Under the pieces are notes generated by a model. That model did no database searches, had not been told where the DNA came from, and was given only the letters and a program-made list of their open reading frames with translations. Below, piece by piece: positions 1-5,394 of a DNA stretch of 6,141 bases (positions are counted from its first letter, which is position 1; the number at the start of each line of letters is the position of its first letter). Position numbers and translations under genes: made by a program. This DNA is from Rhodoferax sp. UBA4127 (lineage in GTDB: Bacteria; Pseudomonadota; Gammaproteobacteria; Burkholderiales; Burkholderiaceae_C). Location of the stretch: NCBI GenBank assembly GCA_002381045.1, contig DFWT01000113.1, forward strand, positions 10,633 through 16,773. Direction: 5' to 3'.

Positions 1-1061
1 GTTTCCTTGCGGATGCGGCTCTCGGCAAAGGCCAGATCTTCGGGAATGGCGGCATCCAAGTGGTGGCAGACCATCAGCATGTCCACATGCTCATCCAGCG
101 TGTTGACGGTAAACGGCATGGTCGGGTTGGTGGAACTGGGTAAGAAATTGGACTCGCCCACTACTTTCAAAATGTCAGGTGCGTGGCCACCGCCCGCGCC
201 TTCGGTGTGGAAGGCACACAGGCCGCGCCCCTTGGTAGCGGCAATGGTGTTTTCGACAAATCCGGATTCATTGAGCGTGTCCGAGTGAATGGCCACCTGC
301 ACGTCGCACTCCTCTGCGACATCCAGACAATTACTGATGGCCGCTGGCGTGGTGCCCCAATCTTCGTGCAGTTTCAGGCCAATCACGCCGGCATTGATTT
401 GCTCGTGCAGGGCGGCCGGTAGGCTGGCATTGCCCTTGCCCAAAAACCCCAGGTTCATCGGGAAGGCTTCTGCCGCCTGCAGCATGCGCTCGATGTTCCA
501 GGGGCCGGGTGTGCAGGTGGTGGCAAAGGTGCCGGTGGCAGGGCCGGTGCCTCCGCCCATCATGGTGGTCACGCCACTGGCCAAAGCTTCTTCGATCTGC
601 TGCGGGCAAATGAAGTGAATGTGGCTGTCAATGCCACCGGCGGTGACGATGTTGCCTTCGCCACTGATGATCTCGGTACCTGGCCCGATGATGATGTCCA
701 CGCCGGGCATCACATCCGGGTTGCCCGCTTTGCCCACCGCACAAATGCGGCCGTCTTTGACGCCAATATCGGCCTTGACAATGCCCCAATGGTCCAGGAT
801 CAGCGCATTGGTGATGACCAGGTCCACCGCACCCCCGGCTTGTGGGCCTGTGCCAGAGCCATCACGCGTGCGTTGCGACTGCGCCATGCCATCGCGAATG
901 GTTTTGCCACCGCCAAACTTGACCTCTTCACCGTAGCTGCCGGCACGCAAGGTGTAGTCGGCCTCGACTTCAATGATCAGGTCGGTGTCGGCCAGGCGGA
1001 CCCGGTCCCCTATGGTGGGGCCAAACATGTCGGCGTAAGCGCGTCGTCCAAGCGTTGCCAT
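1..1061 (-). CDS. ureC: Urease subunit alpha (catalytic), 3' end outside window
   Basis: UreC is the nickel-containing catalytic subunit of cytosolic urease, which hydrolyses urea to ammonia and carbamate. The visible 353 codons (family about 567-572) begin MATLGRRAYADMFGPTIGDR. Subtracting a 13-residue offset from Klebsiella numbering, the metal and active-site residues are all present: His147 and His149 in SHIHF (134/136), Lys230 in GLKLHEDWG (the carbamylated 217), His259 in AIHSD (246), His285 in FHTEG (272), and Cys332-His333 in the flap (319/320). The last nickel ligand, Asp360 in Klebsiella, lies beyond the left edge. The ATG at 1061 is chosen for the conserved N-terminus and an AAAGG at 1073-1069, seven bases upstream. 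It is third in a ureA-ureB-ureC operon, 70 bp after ureB. The offset comes from 4 extra residues near 36-42, which I believe are common in proteobacterial ureases, and a less usual Gly-rich insertion of about 9 residues near 66-77. Identification is certain. Confidence 0.98.
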   Translation of the reverse strand, partial: MATLGRRAYADMFGPTIGDRVRLADTDLIIEVEADYTLRAGSYGEEVKFGGGKTIRDGMAQSQRTRDGSGTGPQAGGAVDLVITNALILDHWGIVKADIGVKDGRICAVGKAGNPDVMPGVDIIIGPGTEIISGEGNIVTAGGIDSHIHFICPQQIEEALASGVTTMMGGGTGPATGTFATTCTPGPWNIERMLQAAEAFPMNLGFLGKGNASLPAALHEQINAGVIGLKLHEDWGTTPAAISNCLDVAEECDVQVAIHSDTLNESGFVENTIAATKGRGLCAFHTEGAGGGHAPDILKVVGESNFLPSSTNPTMPFTVNTLDEHVDMLMVCHHLDAAIPEDLAFAESRIRKE

Positions 1062-1089
1062 GTCACTACCTTTAAAAATGTGAGCTGCC

Positions 1090-1110
1090 AGCGCTTATTT
1101 CATAAGGGCT
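1090..1110. repeat. Small imperfect inverted repeat between ureB and ureC
   Basis: In the AT-rich 70-bp spacer between ureB and ureC, AGC-g-CTTAT and ATAAG-g-GCT face each other across a 3-base TTC loop. This gives eight paired positions with one G/G mismatch. In the urease mRNA it could fold into a short hairpin ahead of the ureC ribosome site. There is no U-tract after it, so it is not a convincing terminator, and a hairpin this small could be chance. Confidence 0.3.
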
Positions 1111-1131
1111 AGAGGCATAAAAACTATAAGA

Positions 1132-1437
1132 TCAGAGTGACCCCATCACCAGGCCACGAAATCCAAATACCAGTCGCTCACCGGCGTAGTCCACCAGTTC
1201 CACGGTGCGTTGCTGGCCCGGCTCAAAGCGCACCGCGGTGCCCGAGGCAATGTTCAAGCGCATGCCTTTTGCGGCCTTGCGATCGAAGCCGAGCGCCGCA
1301 TTGGTCTCGGCAAAGTGGTAGTGCGAGCCCACCTGAATTGGCCGCTCCGAGGTGTTCACCACTACCAGCGTGGTGGTGCGCCGGTCTGCGTTAAGCCGAT
1401 GGTCTGGGCCGTCCGTCAAAAATTCGCCTGGGATCAT
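1132..1437 (-). CDS. ureB: Urease subunit beta
   Basis: UreB is a small structural subunit of the (alpha-beta-gamma)3 urease. It has no catalytic residues but packs against UreC and contributes to nickel insertion through the accessory complex. The 101-residue product begins MIPGEFLTDG and carries the family core VGSHYHFAETN followed by ALGFDR, then GMRLNIASGTAVRFEPGQ and ends in GFRGLVMGSL, all typical. An in-frame ATG six codons further upstream (1455) is rejected: the ATG at 1437 starts at the conserved MIPGE and has GGAGG at 1451-1447, nine bases upstream. It lies 43 bp after ureA and 70 bp before ureC on the same strand, so the three are very likely co-transcribed. Nothing separates ureA and ureB, although some relatives carry an extra gene between urease subunits. 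Confidence 0.98.
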   Translation of the reverse strand: MIPGEFLTDGPDHRLNADRRTTTLVVVNTSERPIQVGSHYHFAETNAALGFDRKAAKGMRLNIASGTAVRFEPGQQRTVELVDYAGERLVFGFRGLVMGSL

Positions 1438-1480
1438 GGTTTGTGGCCTCCGCAAATCAAGTGGGTCGAAGCATCAGTCG

Positions 1481-1783
1481 CTAAACGATGGGCTGGTGAA
1501 CCGTCACCAGCTTGGTGCCATCGGGAAAGCTGGCTTCCACCTGCACGTCGGGAATCATCTCGGGGATGCCTTCCATGACATCCGCGCGGGTCAGGATGGT
1601 GCGGCCATAGCTCATCAACTCGGCCACGCTGCGGCCGTCGCGGGCGCCTTCCAAAATAGCGGCGCTGATCAGAGCCACAGACTCGGGGTAGTTCAACTTC
1701 AAGCCCCGGGCTTTGCGGCGTTCGGCCAGCAAACCGGCTGTGAAGATCAGCAATTTGTCTTTTTCACGGGGGGGTAGTTCCAT
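1481..1783 (-). CDS. ureA: Urease subunit gamma
   Basis: UreA is the gamma subunit of the trimeric urease found in most bacteria. The product has 100 residues, the standard length. It starts MELPPREKDKLLIFTAGLLA, contains NYPESVALISAAILEGARDG, then VMEGIPEMIPDVQVEASFPD, and ends with TKLVTVHQPIV, all hallmarks of the family. The reading frame is open further upstream to an ATG at 1882, but the conserved N-terminus and a GGAG at 1792-1789, five bases before the start, fix the ATG at 1783. It is the first gene of the visible urease operon. The divergent sensor kinase starts 59 bp away, so no ureD (urease accessory) sits immediately upstream and any promoter must lie in that gap or inside the kinase's 5' end. 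Confidence 0.98.
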   Translation of the reverse strand: MELPPREKDKLLIFTAGLLAERRKARGLKLNYPESVALISAAILEGARDGRSVAELMSYGRTILTRADVMEGIPEMIPDVQVEASFPDGTKLVTVHQPIV

Positions 1784-1842
1784 GCAATCTCCAATGCAAA
1801 AGGCGTGCCGAAGCAGGAGCTTACTCGCGCGCCAAAGGGCTC
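1784..1842. promoter_or_regulatory. Divergent intergenic region between ureA and transporter-kinase gene
   Basis: This 59-bp gap should hold, or adjoin, the control sites of both transcription units. I see no good sigma-70 -35/-10 pair in either direction. Directly visible are the ureA ribosome site (GGAG, 1792-1789 on the minus strand), an AAAGGG at 1834-1839 only 3 bases before the kinase GTG, and the left arm of an inverted pair of TGCA-N5-CGTGCC elements whose right arm lies inside the kinase reading frame. The small size suggests that promoters overlap the coding ends or that the kinase start is further downstream. Confidence 0.55.
1795..1810 (-). promoter_or_regulatory. Sigma-54-like -24/-12 element facing ureA, or left operator half-site
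   Basis: On the minus strand, 1810 to 1795 reads CGGCACG-CCTT-TTGCA. It matches the sigma-54 consensus TGGCACG-N4-TTGCW at every position but the first, with the required GG-to-GC spacing. The predicted transcript start would be at about 1784, one base before the ureA ATG, leaving out the good ribosome site at 1792-1789. That conflict means it may be a regulator-binding half-site, a promoter for a leaderless transcript, or chance. It pairs as an inverted repeat with the element at 1844-1859. Confidence 0.35.
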
Positions 1843-4800
1843 GTGGCACGGAACCTGCACAACCACCTCGTGAATACCGCATCCATCCCTCAACCCGAGG
1901 CCGCAGACGACACCAAAGCGCCGCAGCGTATCACATGGGTACGCCGGGATTACAACGCCTGGGTGGCCGCCGAAACCCTGGAAGACTACGCACTGCGCTT
2001 TGCGCCACAAGGTTTTCGAAAATGGACAGAATGGCGTGTAGCCCATACTGCACTTGGGGGTGCTGCTGCGTTTTTGATACTCGAAGCGATTGGCGCCACG
2101 CTCTTAGTGCAGTACGGATTTGTGAACGCTTTTTGGGCGATCCTGGCCACTGGCCTGATTATTTTTTTGGCTGGTTTGCCGATCAGCGTGTACGCCGCGA
2201 AATACGGGGTGGACATGGACTTGCTGACCCGGGGTGCTGGGTTTGGCTACATTGGATCCACCATCACCTCGCTGATTTATGCCTCGTTCACCTTCATCTT
2301 CTTCGCGCTGGAAGCCGCGGTCATGGCCTATGCGCTGGAATTGGCGCTGGGCATCCCGCCGACCTGGGGCTACCTGATCTGCGCGCTGGTGGTCATCCCG
2401 CTGGTGACCCATGGCGTCACCACCATCAGCCGCCTGCAACTCTGGACGGCGCCGATCTGGCTGGTGATGTGGCTGCTGCCGTTTGGCTTCGTGCTCTGGC
2501 AAGAACCCACCGCGTTTGCGGGCGTGACGCACTATCTCGGTGACAAGAGCCAAACCGAAGGCTTTAGCCTGCCCCTATTTGGTGCAGCGCTCACCGTGGG
2601 TGTGGCGCTGATGACGCAAATGGGCGAGCAAGCAGATTACCTGCGTTTTATGCCCGCGCGCACGGCCGCCAATCACAAGCGTTGGTGGTTCAGCGTGCTG
2701 GTGGGTGGGCCAGGCTGGGTGTTTTTGGGGGTACTGAAAATGCTGGGCGGCGCCCTGCTCGCCTATTTGGCCATTCGCCACGCAGTACCGACAGACCGCG
2801 CCGTGGACCCCAACCAAATGTACCTGGCTGCCTACGAGTACGTCTTTCCTCATTTGGGTTGGGCCATCGCCGCCACAGCGCTGTTTGTGGTGGTGTCGCA
2901 AATCAAGATCAATGTCACCAACGCTTATACGGGCTCGCTGGCCTGGAGCAATTTTTTCTCACGCCTGACGCACAGCCACCCCGGGCGCGTGGTGTGGGTT
3001 GTGTTCAACACCGTCATTGCCTTCATGCTGATGGAAATGAATGTGTTCGATGCCTTGAGCGACGTACTGGGCCTCTACGCCAACCTGGCGATTTCCTGGA
3101 TGATGGTGGTGGTCGCGGATTTGGTGATCGACAAGCCGCTGGGGCTTTCGCCCAAAGGCATTGAGTTCAAACGTGCCCACCTGTACGACGTCAACCCAGT
3201 AGGTGTCGGCTCAATGGCACTGGCGTCAGTGCTGTCAGTGCTGGCGCACCTGGGCTTGTTTGGACCGATGGCGCAGGCGTTCTCGGCTCTGATTGCCATG
3301 GGCACGGCCCTCGTCGCTACGCCCTTGCTGGCTTACCTGACAGGTGGCAAATACTACTTGGCCCGACCACAGGCAAGCATGCCCGAGTTCGGCAGCTATC
3401 AGCGCCTGACCCTTAAACGCTGTGTGATTTGCGAGCGCGACTACGAAGGCCCCGACATGGCCCACTGCCCCGCTTACAAGGGCGCCATATGCTCGCTGTG
3501 CTGCACGCTTGACGCCCGCTGCGGTGACCTGTGCAAGCCGCACGCCAGCCTGGCTGCGCAATGGTCAGCCGCGCTGCGCTGGCTGTTGCCGCAACGCAGT
3601 TGGTCGCACCTTGACAAAGGCTTGGGCTACTTTTTGCTGTTGATGCTGGTGATTGCCCCCTTGCTGGCGGCGGTGTTTGGCCTGCTCTACCACCAGGAAA
3701 CCCGGGCGCTGACCCGGTCGGTGTTTGATGTACAAATGCTGCAGGCCTCGGTGGACGCGCTGCAATCTGGCTTTCTCAAAGCCTACATGGCGCTGATGTT
3801 GATCGCTGGCCTGGTGGCCTGGTGGGTGGTGCTGGCGCAAAAAAGTCGCCAGGTGGCGCAAGACGAATCCAACCGACAAACCAGCCTGCTGCTGCGCGAA
3901 ATTGAACTGCACCGCCAGACCGACCAAGCACTGCAACAAGCCAAGGAAGTGGCAGAGCAAGCCCACAAGGCCGCCGACCAGGCCAATCAGGCCAAGAGCC
4001 GCTACATCAGCGCCATCAGCCATGAGCTGCGCACCCCGCTCAACAGCATTCTGGGTTATGCCCAGTTGATGGGTGAGGATGCCACCATCCCGCTGCACCG
4101 CAAGCAGGCAGTGGATGTGATCAAGCGCGGTGGCGAGCATTTGCTGTCCTTGATTGAAGGCACGCTGGACATTGCCCACATCGAGAGCGGCAAACTTACC
4201 CTGAACGCCAAGCCCATGCCGTTTTCTGAGTTGGTGCACGACATTGCCAGCCTGTTTGAACTGGAAGCCCAAGGCAAGGGTCTGCGCTTCAAGTACGAAG
4301 CCATTGGCAAGTTGCCCGCTATGGTGCGTGCTGATGAAAAGCGGGTGAGGCAAATTCTGATCAATCTGCTGGCCAATGCGATCAAGTTCACAGAGCGCGG
4401 CCATGTGACACTGAGCGTGCGTTACGCACGGGAAATGGCCGCCATCGACATCGAAGACACCGGACCGGGCCTGACGCCCCAAGAAATCGACCGCATCTTC
4501 GAGCCCTTCACACGCGCCCAGCACAGCGGCGCATCTGCCCCCGGGGCGGGCCTGGGTTTGACGATTGCCAAGATGCTGACCGACCTAATGGGCGGCGAAA
4601 TGACGGTGGACAGCACACCGGGCACAGGCTCGGTGTTTCGCGTCAAGCTGTTTTTGCCTGAGGTGCGCATGCCACCCACAGGCACCGTTTACTCCAAAGC
4701 CTCAAAGCAGCAAAACCGGGTGTACGTGCGCAAGCCCCGCCTGGGCTACGCGGGGCCGCGCCGCAGCGTACTGGTGGTGGACAACGAAGCTGCCGACCGC

Positions 4801-5394
4801 GAACTGCTCACCCGAGTGCTCCACCCGATTGGGTTCGAGGTTCGTAGTGCCGCCAGCGGACATGATTGCCTGGACTTGATTGCTTCGGGCCTGCAACCCG
4901 ATGTGATCTTGATGGACCTGGCCATGCCGGGCATCGACGGCTGGGAGACGATTCGCCGCCTGCGCGACCTGTGGCGTACCGGCTCAGGCACACCGCCTCA
5001 CATCGCCATCGTCTCGGCCAACGCGTTTGAACGCGGGCTGGACAACGATGCGGAGATTCCGAGTGAAGACTTCATCGTGAAGCCGGTGCGCCACTCTGAC
5101 TTGCTGGACTGGTTGGAGCGACGTCTGAACCTGAGTTGGTTAGACACCCCATCGGACGCGCCCACCGCTAGCCCGGTGTCAGAGCCCTTGGTCTGGCCTG
5201 ACCGCGGGCAACTCGACGCCTTGCGCGAAGTGGTCGGGCTGGGGTTTTACCGTGGCATTCTGAACCAGCTTGATGACATTGCGCACCAAAGCCCGCAGTG
5301 CCACCTGTTTGTGGAACGCATGCGCGCGCTGGCCAAAAAGTTCCAGTTTGAGGCCATGCTCAGCCAGCTCAGCACGGCGATCCATGAAAACTGA
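1843..5394 (+). CDS. NCS1-type transporter fused to hybrid sensor histidine kinase/receiver
   Basis: A 1183-residue inner-membrane signalling protein. Residues ~30-500 form a complete purine/cytosine-permease-like (NCS1, PF02133-type) transporter with about 12 hydrophobic helices. Family-like spots are GEQADYLRFMP (261-271) and NVTNAYTGSLAWSNF (357-371). Next come an eight-cysteine module (527-564), helix ~592-615, a ~30-residue loop, helix ~648-666, and a coiled coil (~667-718). HisKA has the phospho-His727 in SHELRTP. HATPase_c has N841/N845, DTGPG (872-876), FEPF and GAGLGL (901-906). The receiver has D980, phospho-Asp1025, S1058 and K1080; its second acidic position is Asn981. A helical tail follows with no Hpt signature. 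Both ends of the transporter should be cytoplasmic, so the cysteines and kinase face the cytosol. The start is uncertain: no ATG occurs before residue 125, and GTG 1843 and GTG 1870 both lack a well-spaced ribosome site. It is divergent from urease and overlaps the next regulator gene. Inferred role: sensing a nitrogenous solute. Confidence 0.93.
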   Translation: MARNLHNHLVNTASIPQPEAADDTKAPQRITWVRRDYNAWVAAETLEDYALRFAPQGFRKWTEWRVAHTALGGAAAFLILEAIGATLLVQYGFVNAFWAILATGLIIFLAGLPISVYAAKYGVDMDLLTRGAGFGYIGSTITSLIYASFTFIFFALEAAVMAYALELALGIPPTWGYLICALVVIPLVTHGVTTISRLQLWTAPIWLVMWLLPFGFVLWQEPTAFAGVTHYLGDKSQTEGFSLPLFGAALTVGVALMTQMGEQADYLRFMPARTAANHKRWWFSVLVGGPGWVFLGVLKMLGGALLAYLAIRHAVPTDRAVDPNQMYLAAYEYVFPHLGWAIAATALFVVVSQIKINVTNAYTGSLAWSNFFSRLTHSHPGRVVWVVFNTVIAFMLMEMNVFDALSDVLGLYANLAISWMMVVVADLVIDKPLGLSPKGIEFKRAHLYDVNPVGVGSMALASVLSVLAHLGLFGPMAQAFSALIAMGTALVATPLLAYLTGGKYYLARPQASMPEFGSYQRLTLKRCVICERDYEGPDMAHCPAYKGAICSLCCTLDARCGDLCKPHASLAAQWSAALRWLLPQRSWSHLDKGLGYFLLLMLVIAPLLAAVFGLLYHQETRALTRSVFDVQMLQASVDALQSGFLKAYMALMLIAGLVAWWVVLAQKSRQVAQDESNRQTSLLLREIELHRQTDQALQQAKEVAEQAHKAADQANQAKSRYISAISHELRTPLNSILGYAQLMGEDATIPLHRKQAVDVIKRGGEHLLSLIEGTLDIAHIESGKLTLNAKPMPFSELVHDIASLFELEAQGKGLRFKYEAIGKLPAMVRADEKRVRQILINLLANAIKFTERGHVTLSVRYAREMAAIDIEDTGPGLTPQEIDRIFEPFTRAQHSGASAPGAGLGLTIAKMLTDLMGGEMTVDSTPGTGSVFRVKLFLPEVRMPPTGTVYSKASKQQNRVYVRKPRLGYAGPRRSVLVVDNEAADRELLTRVLHPIGFEVRSAASGHDCLDLIASGLQPDVILMDLAMPGIDGWETIRRLRDLWRTGSGTPPHIAIVSANAFERGLDNDAEIPSEDFIVKPVRHSDLLDWLERRLNLSWLDTPSDAPTASPVSEPLVWPDRGQLDALREVVGLGFYRGILNQLDDIAHQSPQCHLFVERMRALAKKFQFEAMLSQLSTAIHEN
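1844..1859 (+). promoter_or_regulatory. Sigma-54-like -24/-12 element facing the kinase, or right operator half-site
   Basis: The plus strand reads TGGCACG-GAAC-CTGCA. It matches the sigma-54 consensus at all but one position of TTGC and has correct GG/GC spacing. A transcript from it would begin at about 1870, exactly at an in-frame GTG (codon 10 of the longest reading frame). If real, the GTG at 1843 cannot be the start used from this promoter. It shares TGCA-N5-CGTGCC in inverted orientation with 1795-1810, with centres about 49 bp apart, so a protein-binding palindrome is an equally good reading. Confidence 0.35.
3421..3534 (+). other. Eight-cysteine module (residues 527-564) within the transporter-kinase
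   Basis: Between the last transporter helix and the extra helices that precede the kinase, the pattern is C-x2-C-x11-C-x7-C-x2-C-C-x5-C-x3-C, with His541 next to Cys542 and His567 just after the last Cys. Visible pieces are CVICERDYEG, HCPAYKGAICSLCC and DARCGDLCKPH. Eight cysteines in 38 residues, in a protein with few others, strongly suggests a metal site: two zincs in a cross-brace, or an iron-sulfur cluster. By topology it lies in the cytoplasm. I do not recognise it as a named domain, and it does not look like the STAC domain of SLC5-linked kinases. Confidence 0.75.

Noticed and set aside
615..1112. 165-codon plus-strand reading frame over the start of ureC
   Set aside because: It is antisense to conserved UreC including the His147/His149 motif, and its product resembles no family.
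1438..1480. Possible regulatory site between ureA and ureB
   Set aside because: Apart from the ureB ribosome site (GGAGG, 1451-1447 on the minus strand), no repeat, hairpin or promoter-like element was seen.
1784..1882. N-terminal extension of UreA to an upstream ATG
   Set aside because: The extension is unlike any UreA; the family start MELPPREKDK with a GGAG five bases upstream decides the start.
1713..2543. 276-codon plus-strand reading frame spanning the ureA start and the kinase N-terminus
   Set aside because: It is out of frame with both real genes, and the Arg/Trp/His-rich product has no recognisable feature.
3565..4524. 319-codon minus-strand reading frame opposite the kinase domains
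   Set aside because: It lies wholly antisense to well-conserved HisKA/HATPase_c coding sequence, is rich in His, Gln and Leu as GC-rich shadows are, and shows no recognisable domain.
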